Of a stretch of DNA of 64,000 nt, positions 8,985 to 16,723 are shown one piece after another (the stretch's first letter is position 1; each line of letters starts with the position of its first letter). The position numbers were made by a program, and so were the translations under genes. This stretch comes from Dissulfurirhabdus thermomarina (lineage in GTDB: Bacteria > Desulfobacterota > Dissulfuribacteria > Dissulfuribacterales > Dissulfurirhabdaceae). Location: assembly GCF_012979235.1 (NCBI RefSeq), contig NZ_JAATWC010000002.1, positions 62,001 through 126,000 of the forward strand. The letters run 5' to 3'. Under the pieces are notes generated by a model. That model made no database searches and was not told the origin of the DNA. It saw nothing but the letters and a program-made list of their open reading frames with translations.

Positions 8985-9920
8985 ATGACGCCCACCACAG
9001 TCTCCCCCCTCACCAGGTTTCTCCTCCCCGTGGACGAGAGCGAGGCCGCCGGGCGGGCGGTCACCTTCGCCGGCTGCCTCCTCTCGGCCCTGGAGGACCG
9101 GGTCACCGGCCTCACCCTCCTCCACGTGCTCGACGGGCACTTCCTGAGCCAGCACATGGCCAATATCGACACCCGGGCGGAACGGGTCCTCGAGTCCGAC
9201 CTCTTCCAGCGCCTGCGGGACCAGCACGTCGACGAGAAGATCCGCCCCATGCTCGCCGCCTACGAGGCGGAGCTCCGGCGCCTGGGCGTCACCGCCCCCG
9301 TCGACACCCTGGTGGAGGACGGCGACGTGGCCGACCGGATCGCGGCCGTGGCCGAGGAGGGGGGCTTTTCCACCGTGATGCTCGGGCGGCGGGGGCTCTC
9401 CCAGCTGAGCGAGACCTTCCTCGGCAGCGTCACCTCGTCGCTCCTCCACAAGGCCTACCATCCCGCCACCTACGTGGTGGGGAGCGATACCGTGCTGGAG
9501 GCGGGCGGCTGTCCCTTCCCCCACGTCTTGGTGGCCCTCGACGGCTCGCCCCACTCGGAGGCGGCCCTGGAGGAGGCGGCCGTGCTCGCCGGGTGCTTCG
9601 GCGAGGGGCTCGCCCGGGTGACCCTGCTCTACGTGGAAGACGGTGACGCGGAGGGCGAGGCCCTCCTCGCCGGGGGGCGGGCCCGCCTCGAGGCCGCCGG
9701 GGTTCCCGGCGGCCGGATCGCCTCGCTCACCCGGGAGGGCGACGTGGCGGAAGCCATCATCCAGGCGGCCGCGGACCTCGGGGCCTCCCTCATCCTCATG
9801 GGCCGGAAGGGACGCTCCTCCGTGGCGGACCTCTTCACCGGGGGCGTCAGCAGCGCCGTGCTCCACGGTGTGGCCGGCCCCACCGTGGCCGTCGTCTGCG
9901 GCCGGCAGGAGGCCGGCTAG
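8985..9920 (+). CDS. tandem universal stress protein (two UspA domains)
   Basis: 311 residues with two UspA folds, about 8-155 and 170-308. Both keep the ATP-binding signature G-x2-G-x9-G-(S/T/V): GRRGLSQLSETFLGSVTSS in the first, and GRKGRSSVADLFTGGVSSA in the second (with V after the Gly). UspA proteins are cytoplasmic nucleotide-binding stress factors and often sit next to ion transporters as regulatory partners. It begins 19 bases after the antiporter gene with AAGGAGG just before the ATG, so the two are very likely one operon. A GC-rich inverted repeat follows (9935-9944 with 9998-10007), in the convergent gap before the TRL gene. Confidence 0.93.
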   Translation: MTPTTVSPLTRFLLPVDESEAAGRAVTFAGCLLSALEDRVTGLTLLHVLDGHFLSQHMANIDTRAERVLESDLFQRLRDQHVDEKIRPMLAAYEAELRRLGVTAPVDTLVEDGDVADRIAAVAEEGGFSTVMLGRRGLSQLSETFLGSVTSSLLHKAYHPATYVVGSDTVLEAGGCPFPHVLVALDGSPHSEAALEEAAVLAGCFGEGLARVTLLYVEDGDAEGEALLAGGRARLEAAGVPGGRIASLTREGDVAEAIIQAAADLGASLILMGRKGRSSVADLFTGGVSSAVLHGVAGPTVAVVCGRQEAG

Positions 9921-10029
9921 GGGACGGAAAGGACGGCGCCGCCCCGCGGGGGCGGGGAGGGTACCCGCCGCACCGTGTCCGGTGCCCCGAGTGCATCGGG
10001 CGGCGCCTGTCCGGGTGGCGCCGTGACGG

Positions 10030-10344
10030 CTATTCGCCGTGCACGATGGTGGTGAACTTGTTGTAGATCCCGAGGATGCTGTAGCTCTTGTGATCCACGT
10101 GGTGGATCTTGGTGATGTGGCCGTTCTTCATGGCTGTCTCGATGCTGGCGTCGCCCATGGCCACCAGGCCGAGGTAGCCCACGGCCGTGGCCGTCCCCAC
10201 CTTGGGGGAGCGGGCCTGCGAGGTGGCGGCCACCGGCCCCTGGATGTCGGTGTAGACCATGCCCACGATGGGCGTGGCCACGCAGCCGGAGAGCAGGAAC
10301 AGGGCCAGTACCGGGAACGTCGCTCGGAGCAGGATTTTTCGCAT
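10030..10344 (-). CDS. TRL-family lipoprotein
   Basis: 104 residues. The N-terminus is a lipoprotein signal (MRKILLRATF ... LFLLSGC, lipobox LSGC at about 18-21), followed by a small TRL-type domain: GMVYTDIQGPVAATSQARSPKVGTA-like start and GDASIETAMKNGHITKIHHVDHKS. The product should be anchored to the outer or inner membrane facing the periplasm; function is unknown. The frame is open further upstream, but ATG 10344 has GGAGG 8 bases before it and starts the signal peptide. It probably has its own promoter at 10393-10420. Confidence 0.85.
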   Translation of the reverse strand: MRKILLRATFPVLALFLLSGCVATPIVGMVYTDIQGPVAATSQARSPKVGTATAVGYLGLVAMGDASIETAMKNGHITKIHHVDHKSYSILGIYNKFTTIVHGE

Positions 10345-10392
10345 CTCGTCGACCTCCATCTCTTGTGGATTGGGGTACCCTCCTGTCCCCCT

Positions 10393-10420
10393 AGTATCCA
10401 CACCTGATCCCGTCGATCAA
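10393..10420 (-). promoter_or_regulatory. candidate sigma-70 promoter for the TRL lipoprotein
   Basis: Minus-strand TTGATC (10420-10415), 16-base spacer, GATACT (10398-10393), about 50 bases upstream of the start codon, in a short AT-richer stretch. Confidence 0.45.
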
Positions 10421-10454
10421 GGGAAAATCTGCGGCATGTCCTGGGCCCCGGGGT

Positions 10455-11042
10455 TCAGGGGACGAGGCCCTCGGTCCTTTCGCTGAAGATCTCCGCGGAG
10501 AAGACGTGGATCTCGGTGGCGGGGTCCCGCCAGCACCCGGGCGGAAGACCCGCCTTCCGGCAGGTCTGGTCCAGGAAGGTCTCCCTGTCCCAGCCGTATT
10601 CCACGGCGACCTGGGGCAGGAGGACACCGTGGAAGGGGCCGTTCGAGAGGTAGATCCCGTGGGTGCCCACCTGGATCTCTTCCACGTCGGTGATGCGCCG
10701 GAGGGGAGTGAGGGCGGAGATCTCGATCTCCACCTCGGCCAGCTCCGCCTCCTGGAGGGGCGGAAAGCGCGGGTCCTTGAAGGCGGCCGATATGGCCATC
10801 TCCGCCACGGTCTCGTAGAGGGGCCGCGGGGTGGTGAAGCAGCCGATGCAGCCCCGGAGGGCCCCGTCACGGTGCAGGGTCACGAAGGCCCCCCGGGGTT
10901 GTTCCAGGCCGGGGGTCTTCCGGAAGGAGAGGGAGATCTTCTTCCCGGAGAACCGGGCGGCGATGGCCTCCCGGGCGATGCGGAGGAGCTCGGCGCGTTC
11001 CGGCGGGGTCAACGGCTCGGATGACATGGGCTGGGCCTCCAT
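10455..11042 (-). CDS. AMMECR1-domain protein (AmmeMemoRadiSam system protein A)
   Basis: 195 residues covering the whole AMMECR1 fold: LLRIAREAI near the start, PRGAFVTLHRDGALRGCIGCF (residues about 49-70, the family's signature with a conserved Cys), ISALTPLRRI, and GVLLPQVAVEYGWDRETFL. Bacterial and archaeal members commonly occur with a Memo-like protein and a radical-SAM protein; neither partner is in this window, so this copy is separate from its usual system. It follows the hexapeptide acyltransferase by 18 bases on the same strand and probably shares its promoter. The biochemical activity is not established. Confidence 0.92.
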   Translation of the reverse strand: MEAQPMSSEPLTPPERAELLRIAREAIAARFSGKKISLSFRKTPGLEQPRGAFVTLHRDGALRGCIGCFTTPRPLYETVAEMAISAAFKDPRFPPLQEAELAEVEIEISALTPLRRITDVEEIQVGTHGIYLSNGPFHGVLLPQVAVEYGWDRETFLDQTCRKAGLPPGCWRDPATEIHVFSAEIFSERTEGLVP

Positions 11043-11060
11043 CGCGCCCCGGCCGCCGGC

Positions 11061-11663
11061 TCAGGCGGGCGGGGGGGTGTCGGCGGCTCCCGCCTGGGCC
11101 CGCGGGCGGAAGCGCCGGATCTCCCGGGCCGGGTTCCCCGCCACCACGGTGTAGGGGGGGACGTCGCGGGTGACCACGGCGTTGGCCCCCACCACGGCCC
11201 GTTCCCCGATGGTGACGCCCTTGAGCACGGCGCACCCCGCCCCGATGAGGGCCCCGTCCCCGATGACCACGGGGGCGGCCTTGAGGTCGGGGCAGAGGGC
11301 CGGGGGGAGGTGCGGGTGGTCGAAGACGTGGTCGTGGTCGGTGACGAGGACCCGCTCGGCGATGCCGACGTTTCGGCCGATGGTCACCGAGGCCGCCGCC
11401 CCGCAGTGGAAGTGGGACATGATGACCGTTCCGTCGCCGATCCGGATCCGGGGCGTGGCGCCGTCCCACGGGCCCACGGCCTCGAGGCGGGCGTTTCGGC
11501 GGATGGTGACGCGGCTGCCGATGTGGATGGCCCGGGGCTTGGCGAGGTTCTCCCACCGTTCCACCCGGGAGCCCGGCCCCACCGAGCCGAAGACCCGGCG
11601 GAGGTAGAGGCGCCGGAGGGTGTCGAGGAACCCCCTTATGATCTTTTTGAGGTTGAGGCTCAT
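11061..11663 (-). CDS. hexapeptide-repeat acyltransferase (WbbJ/maltose O-acetyltransferase-like)
   Basis: 200 residues dominated by left-handed beta-helix hexapeptide repeats ([LIV]-G-x4): IHIGSRVTIRRNARLEA, IRIGDGTVIMSHFH, VTIGRNVGIAERVLVTDHDH, VVIGDGALIGAGCAVLKGVTIGERAVVGANAVVTRDVPPYTVVAGNPA. The catalytic His of the acetyltransferase family is probably in the TDHDH stretch. A short amphipathic N-terminus precedes the helix. It most likely acetylates a sugar of a surface polysaccharide. It is not a serine acetyltransferase: it lacks the N-terminal helical domain, so it is no obvious partner for the cysteine synthase at 58.5 kb. It has a strong promoter 40 bases upstream. Confidence 0.88.
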   Translation of the reverse strand: MSLNLKKIIRGFLDTLRRLYLRRVFGSVGPGSRVERWENLAKPRAIHIGSRVTIRRNARLEAVGPWDGATPRIRIGDGTVIMSHFHCGAAASVTIGRNVGIAERVLVTDHDHVFDHPHLPPALCPDLKAAPVVIGDGALIGAGCAVLKGVTIGERAVVGANAVVTRDVPPYTVVAGNPAREIRRFRPRAQAGAADTPPPA

Positions 11664-11701
11664 GCGGGCGGGCGCTCTGGGCCGAAGACGGCGCTTGCGC
11701 C

Positions 11702-11731
11702 AATATAGGGCGGCCCCGGGCGGACTGTCAA
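11702..11731 (-). promoter_or_regulatory. sigma-70 promoter for the acyltransferase-AMMECR1 pair
   Basis: Minus-strand TTGACA (11731-11726), 18-base spacer, TATATT (11707-11702): one of the best promoter matches in the window. The start codon lies about 40 bases downstream. Confidence 0.7.
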
Positions 11732-11786
11732 CGACGATGGCCCCGCGCCGGCCGCCGTCCTTCGGACCGCTCGCCGGGAGGCGCCC

Positions 11787-11815
11787 TTGAATTGCCGGGG
11801 GGTCTCGATTAAAGA
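11787..11815 (+). promoter_or_regulatory. candidate sigma-70 promoter for hisS-aspS
   Basis: TTGAAT (11787-11792), 17-base spacer, TAAAGA (11810-11815), 61 bases upstream of hisS. The transcript would begin just before the perfect hairpin at 11830-11858. Confidence 0.5.
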
Positions 11816-11829
11816 TACAGCCGACTTTT

Positions 11830-11858
11830 CCGGAGGGGGCCGCCCCGGCCCCCTCCGG
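11830..11858 (+). other. perfect 11-bp hairpin in the hisS leader
   Basis: CCGGAGGGGGC (11830-11840) pairs with GCCCCCTCCGG (11848-11858) around a 7-base loop. No T run follows on either strand, so it is not a standard terminator. It ends 17 bases before the hisS start codon, next to the Shine-Dalgarno GGAGAGG, and could affect translation or mRNA stability. Confidence 0.6.
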
Positions 11859-11875
11859 GCCGTGGAGAGGAGTGC

Positions 11876-13138
11876 GTGCACGTGGCGATCACCGCCGTTC
11901 GAGGGTTCAAGGATCTCCTGCCGGGCGAGACGGAACACTGGCAGCGGCTGGAGGCGGCCGCCCGCCGGGTGTTCCGGAGCTTCGGTTTCCGCGAGATCCG
12001 GCTGCCCGTCCTGGAGAAGACCGAGCTCTTCGCCCGGAGCATCGGGGCGCACACGGACATCGTGGAGAAGGAGATGTACACCTTCACCGACCGCAGCGGC
12101 GACTCCCTCACGCTCCGGCCGGAGGCCACGGCGGGCATCCTCAGGGCCGTGGTGGAGCACAAGCTCCACGGATCCGGGGCCACGTTGAAGTTCTTCACCA
12201 TCGGCCCCATGTTCCGGCACGAACGGCCGCAGAAGGGGCGGCTCCGGCAGTTCCACCAGATGAACGTGGAGATGGTGGGGGCCGCCGAGCCCCTGGCCGA
12301 CGTGGAGGTGATGGCGGCGGCCTGGGAGGTGCTGGCCGCGGCCGGGGTGGCGGCGGCGGACGTCCAGCTCCAGGTGAACTCCCTGGGCTGTCCGGCCTGC
12401 CGGCCGCGGCACCGGGAAGACCTCCTTCTCTACCTCCAGGGCGTCGAGGACCGGCTCTGCGACGACTGCCGGCGCCGTGCCCGGGAAAACCCCCTCCGGG
12501 TCTTCGACTGCAAGCAGGAAGGGTGCCGCGCCGCCATGCAGCGGGCGCCCCTCATCAAGCACTCGCTCTGCCCGGCCTGCGCCGACCACCAGGGGCGGGT
12601 GCACGACGCCCTGGAGGCCATGGGGATCCCCTACGTGGCGAATCCCTACCTGGTTCGGGGGCTGGACTACTACATGCGGACCACCTTCGAGATCGTCTCG
12701 CCGCGGCTGGGGGCCCAGAGCGCCGTGGCGGCGGGCGGGCGCTATGACGGCCTCGTGGCCGCGCTCGGGGGGCCGGACCTGCCGGGGGTGGGCATGGCCG
12801 TGGGGATGGAACGGCTCCTCCTGCTCTTGGACGCCGGGCCGGAGGGGCCCGCGTGCGACGTCTTCGTGGCGGCCCTGGGGGAGGAGGCCCGCCTGGCCAG
12901 CCTTCCCTGGATGCAGGCCTGGCGGCGGGCGGCGCTTCGCGTGGAGACGGCCTACGGAGACCTGAGCCTCAAGGCCCAGCTTCGCCACGCCCACCGGGCC
13001 GGCGCCCGCCTGGCCCTCATCGTCGGCGAGCGCGAGCTGGAAGAAGGGCGTCTGATCCTTCGCGACATGGCCTCCGGCGACCAGCGGGAGATCCCCTTGC
13101 CAGAGGTGGAGGCCGCCGTCGCGGCGGCGGCGAGGTGA
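11876..13138 (+). CDS. hisS: histidyl-tRNA synthetase
   Basis: 420 residues, a typical bacterial class II HisRS. Motif 1 region FREIRLPVLEKTELFARSIG, motif 2 TIGPMFRHERPQKGRLRQFHQ, the histidine-specific LVRGLDYYMRTTFEI, and motif 3 GVGMAVGMERLLLLL are all present; the C-terminal anticodon-binding domain starts near residue 325. GTG 11876 has GGAGAGG 5 bases upstream; a second GTG two codons later is also possible. Four Cys in CPAC and CDDC (residues about 171-200) are conserved in many HisRS. It is followed directly by aspS, whose start region overlaps its stop. Confidence 0.97.
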   Translation: MHVAITAVRGFKDLLPGETEHWQRLEAAARRVFRSFGFREIRLPVLEKTELFARSIGAHTDIVEKEMYTFTDRSGDSLTLRPEATAGILRAVVEHKLHGSGATLKFFTIGPMFRHERPQKGRLRQFHQMNVEMVGAAEPLADVEVMAAAWEVLAAAGVAAADVQLQVNSLGCPACRPRHREDLLLYLQGVEDRLCDDCRRRARENPLRVFDCKQEGCRAAMQRAPLIKHSLCPACADHQGRVHDALEAMGIPYVANPYLVRGLDYYMRTTFEIVSPRLGAQSAVAAGGRYDGLVAALGGPDLPGVGMAVGMERLLLLLDAGPEGPACDVFVAALGEEARLASLPWMQAWRRAALRVETAYGDLSLKAQLRHAHRAGARLALIVGERELEEGRLILRDMASGDQREIPLPEVEAAVAAAAR

Positions 13139-13143
13139 AGCGG

Positions 13144-14931
13144 ATGGAATCCATGCACGGGCTGAAACGGACCCACGACTGCGACAGCCTCACCGAGGCC
13201 GCCCTGGGCGAGGAGGTCGTCCTCATGGGGTGGGTCCACCGGCGGCGGGACCACGGCGGGCTCATCTTCATCGACCTTCGCGACCGCCGCGGGCTCACCC
13301 AGGTGGTCTTCGCCCCGGAGGTGGACGCGGGCAGCCACCAGAAGGCCCACGGCCTGCGGAGTGAATACGTGGTGGCCGTCCGCGGCCTGGTCCGGCGCCG
13401 GCCCGAGGGCATGGAGAACCCGAAGATCCGGACCGGCATGATCGAGGTGGCCTGCCGGGAGCTGCGGATCCTCGCCCGGGCGCGGACGCCGGCCTTTCCC
13501 CTGGACGAGGACGGGGAGATCGCCGAGACCCTGCGTCTCAAGTACCGGTACCTGGACCTCCGGCGTCCTTACATGGTGGAGGGACTGGCCCTGCGCCACC
13601 GCGTCTGCCAGGCCATGCGCCGCTACCTGAACGACCGGGACTTCCTCGAGGTGGAGACCCCCGTGCTCACACGGAGCACCCCCGAGGGCGCCCGGGACTA
13701 CCTCGTCCCGAGCCGGGTGAACCCCGGCCGTTTCTACGCCCTGCCGCAGAGCCCGCAGCTCTACAAGCAGATCCTCATGGTGGGGGGGATCGAGCGGTAC
13801 TACCAGATCGCCCGGTGCTTCCGGGACGAAGACCTCCGGGCCGACCGGCAGCCCGAGTTCACGCAGCTCGACATGGAGATGAGCTTCGTGGAGGAGGAAG
13901 ACGTCATGGCCCTGGTGGAGGGCCTCATGGCGGCGGTCTTCGAAGAGGCCTTGGGGGTGCGGCTCGAGCCGCCGTTCCCGCGCCTTTCCTACGGCGACGC
14001 CATGGACCGGTACGGAACGGACCGGCCCGATACGCGGTACAGCCTCGAGCTGCGGGACCTCACCGACGTGGCCCGCGGGTGCGGGTTCAAGGTCTTCCGG
14101 GAGGCGGCCGCCGGCGGCGGGGTGGTGAAGGCCGTCAACGCCGCGGGCATGGGGGATCTCTCCCGCCGGGAGATCGACGAGCTCACCGATTACGTCTCGG
14201 CCTTCGGGGCCCGGGGCCTGGCCTGGGTGAAGATCCGGGAGGACGGCTCCTGGCAGTCGCCCATCGCCAAGTTCTTCACCGACGGCGAGCGGGCCGCCAT
14301 GGGGGAACGGCTCGGGGCCGCGCCCGGCGACATCCTCTTCTTCGGCGCCGACCGGGCCGAGACCGTGCACCGGGTGCTGGGGGAGCTTCGGGCGGAACTG
14401 GCCCGGCGGCGCGGCCTCATCCCGGAGGGCACCTTCAGCTTCGTCTGGGTCACCGACTTTCCGCTCCTCGAGTACGACGAGGACGAGGGACGCTACGTGG
14501 CCGTCCACCACCCCTTCACCGCCCCCCGGGAGGAAGACGTGGAGCGCCTTGCCGACGCCCCCGCCGCCGCCCGTGCCCGGGCCTACGACCTCGTCCTGAA
14601 CGGCGTGGAGATCGGCGGCGGCAGCATCCGCGTCCACACCCCGGAACTCCAGGCCCGCCTCTTCGAGGTGCTTTCCATCCCGGCGGCGGAGGCGGCGGAG
14701 AAGTTCGGCTTCCTGCTCGCGGCCCTGGAGCACGGCGCCCCGCCCCACGGCGGGATCGCCTTCGGGCTGGACCGCCTGGTCATGCTCATGGCCGGGCGGG
14801 AGACCATCCGCGACGTCATCGCCTTTCCGAAGACCCAGAAGGCCCAGTGCCTCCTCGCCGAGGCCCCGTCCCCGGTGAGCATGGCCCAGCTGGCCGAGCT
14901 CTACCTGAAGCCCGGCTGGAAGGCGGGGTGA
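13144..14931 (+). CDS. aspS: aspartyl-tRNA synthetase
   Basis: 595 residues, the bacterial type: OB-fold anticodon domain (about 1-105), class II catalytic core with the GAD insertion (about 290-415). Motif 1 near FLEVETPVLTRSTPEGARDYLV, motif 2 YYQIARCFRDEDLRADRQPEFTQ-type block, motif 3 GGIAFGLDRLVMLM close to the C-terminus. Starts at GTG 13135, ATG 13144 and ATG 13153 are all in frame; ATG 13144 has GAGGTG 6 bases upstream and gives the family's MESMHGLKRTHDC start. The Shine-Dalgarno lies within the end of hisS, so the two are translationally close. Whether it also charges tRNA-Asn cannot be judged here. Confidence 0.96.
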   Translation: MESMHGLKRTHDCDSLTEAALGEEVVLMGWVHRRRDHGGLIFIDLRDRRGLTQVVFAPEVDAGSHQKAHGLRSEYVVAVRGLVRRRPEGMENPKIRTGMIEVACRELRILARARTPAFPLDEDGEIAETLRLKYRYLDLRRPYMVEGLALRHRVCQAMRRYLNDRDFLEVETPVLTRSTPEGARDYLVPSRVNPGRFYALPQSPQLYKQILMVGGIERYYQIARCFRDEDLRADRQPEFTQLDMEMSFVEEEDVMALVEGLMAAVFEEALGVRLEPPFPRLSYGDAMDRYGTDRPDTRYSLELRDLTDVARGCGFKVFREAAAGGGVVKAVNAAGMGDLSRREIDELTDYVSAFGARGLAWVKIREDGSWQSPIAKFFTDGERAAMGERLGAAPGDILFFGADRAETVHRVLGELRAELARRRGLIPEGTFSFVWVTDFPLLEYDEDEGRYVAVHHPFTAPREEDVERLADAPAAARARAYDLVLNGVEIGGGSIRVHTPELQARLFEVLSIPAAEAAEKFGFLLAALEHGAPPHGGIAFGLDRLVMLMAGRETIRDVIAFPKTQKAQCLLAEAPSPVSMAQLAELYLKPGWKAG

Positions 14932-15004
14932 GGCCCCGGGCGCGTCGAGAGCCCCCGGCCGCTCCTCGGACGCCCGCCTCCCGGCCGGCGGGGGGCGCAG
15001 TGAC

Positions 15005-16723
15005 ATGAACCGGGAGCCCCGCCGCGAGCAGGGCGCGGTCCGAAAGACCTGGGCCGGCCGCGTCTCCATCGCCCTCATCTTTCCCAACACCTACGCGGTG
15101 GGGATGGCGAATCTCGGCCTCCAGGCCGTCTACCGGCTCCTGAACCGCCACGACGGCCTGGCGGCGGAGCGGGTCTTCCGGCCGCCGGGAGGCCCCTCCG
15201 CCCCCTGGATCTCCGAGGAATCGGGTCGCCCCCTCGCCGATTTCGACCTCGTTCTCTTCTCCCTGAGCTTCGAGGCGGACTACCCCGGGGTGCCGGCGGC
15301 GCTCCGGGCCTCGGGGATCGCGCCCCGGGCCGCCGAGCGGGGCGGGGCCGCCCCCTTGGTCCTGGCCGGCGGGGTGGCGGCCATGATCAACCCGGAGCCC
15401 GTGGCCCCGTTCCTGGACGCCGTGCTCCTGGGGGAGTTCGAGGCCCAGTCGGAGGTCTTCGCCCGGCTGGCGCCGCACCTGGCGAACCGGGATCTTTCCC
15501 GGGAGGAACGGCTGCACCGGCTTCGGGCCGATGTGCCGGGGACCTACGTCCCCGCCCTCTACCGCCCCAGGTGGACTCGGGATGGGCGCTTCGCCGGGTT
15601 CGCGCCCGGGGCCGGTATCCCCATTCCCGTGGTTCCGGCCAGGGCGGACCCGGGGGCCGGGGCCGCGCCGGCCACCCGGGTCCGCAGCCCGGACGCCGCC
15701 TTCGGGGACATGCACATGGTGGAACTGGCCCGCGGGTGCGGGCGGGGGTGCCGTTTCTGCGCCGCCGGCTTCGTCTACCGTCCGCCCCGTCCCTGGCCGG
15801 CCGCGGCCATCCGAGCGGCCCTGGACGCCCGGGCGGAGGCCGGGCGGGTGGGGCTCGTGGGCCTCGAGTTCCTGGGCCGCCGCGAGGTGGAGGAGATCTG
15901 CGAGGGGCTCCTGCGGGAGGGGATCTCCCTGGGGTTCTCCTCCCTGCGGGCCGACGCGGTGACGCCGCGTTTCGCCCGGCTGCTCGCAGCCTCCGGGGCC
16001 CGGGTCGCCACCCTCGCCCCGGAGGCCGGCTCGGAGCGGCTCCGGCGCGTCCTCAACAAGAACCTCTCGGAGGCGGACCTCCTCCGGGCCGCGGATGCCC
16101 TGGCCGGGGCCGGCATCCCCAACCTCAAGCTCTACCTCATGCTGGGGCTGCCCACCGAGACCGAGGCGGACGTCCGGGCCGCCGCGGACCTGGTGGAACG
16201 CATCCGGGAGGTGCTCCTCGCCCACGGCCGCCGCCGGGGGCGCCTGGGCCGCATCACCGTGACCGCCGCCTCCTTCGTGCCGAAGGCCTGGACCCCTTTC
16301 CAGTGGGCCGCCTTCGATCCCGGGGGGTGCCTGGCCCGCCACCGGCGCCTCCTCTCCCGCCTCGTCGGTCCGATCCCCAACGTCCGGCTCCGGCTCGACT
16401 CCATGCGGGAGGCCCGGCTCCAGGCGGTCCTCAGCCGCGGCGACCGGCGGCTCGCCCCGGTCCTGGAGCGGGTGGCCGGCGGCCAGGCCTTCGCAAAGGC
16501 ATTATCGGCGGAGGGCCTTCGTGCCGATCTCTATACCAGGGAACGCTCCCGGGACGAGCCCTTCCCATGGGAAATCGCCGGTCACGGGGTGCGGCGCGCC
16601 TATCTCCTGGCGGAATGGGACCGGGCGCACCGCGAGAAATCCACCCCGTTCTGCCGGCCCGCGGGCTGCAGCCGTTGCGGTGCCTGCGGTGACCGGCCCG
16701 GCGGCGTGCGCGGCAGGCCATGA
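15005..16723 (+). CDS. B12-binding-domain radical-SAM protein (TIGR03960-like)
   Basis: 572 residues. The N-terminal part (about 15-200) resembles a cobalamin-binding-like Rossmann domain, starting SIALIFPNTYAVGMANLGLQ and including DLVLFSLSFEADYPG. The radical-SAM [4Fe-4S] motif is ARGCGRGCRFCAAG with Cys 245, 249 and 252. The (beta/alpha) barrel continues to about 470 with APEAGSERLRRVLNKN and LKLYLMLGLPTETEAD. The C-terminus has another Cys cluster, CRPAGCSRCGAC (about 551-562), possibly a second metal site. In many anaerobes this family carries a fused or neighbouring DUF2344 tRNA-like domain; it is absent here. The reaction is unknown. Its stop overlaps the start of the DUF342 gene. Confidence 0.87.
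   Translation: MNREPRREQGAVRKTWAGRVSIALIFPNTYAVGMANLGLQAVYRLLNRHDGLAAERVFRPPGGPSAPWISEESGRPLADFDLVLFSLSFEADYPGVPAALRASGIAPRAAERGGAAPLVLAGGVAAMINPEPVAPFLDAVLLGEFEAQSEVFARLAPHLANRDLSREERLHRLRADVPGTYVPALYRPRWTRDGRFAGFAPGAGIPIPVVPARADPGAGAAPATRVRSPDAAFGDMHMVELARGCGRGCRFCAAGFVYRPPRPWPAAAIRAALDARAEAGRVGLVGLEFLGRREVEEICEGLLREGISLGFSSLRADAVTPRFARLLAASGARVATLAPEAGSERLRRVLNKNLSEADLLRAADALAGAGIPNLKLYLMLGLPTETEADVRAAADLVERIREVLLAHGRRRGRLGRITVTAASFVPKAWTPFQWAAFDPGGCLARHRRLLSRLVGPIPNVRLRLDSMREARLQAVLSRGDRRLAPVLERVAGGQAFAKALSAEGLRADLYTRERSRDEPFPWEIAGHGVRRAYLLAEWDRAHREKSTPFCRPAGCSRCGACGDRPGGVRGRP

Noticed and set aside
11061-11663. Serine acetyltransferase as partner for the CysK-CysS fusion
   Set aside because: The protein is only a hexapeptide beta-helix of the WbbJ/maltose acetyltransferase kind and lacks the N-terminal helical domain of CysE.
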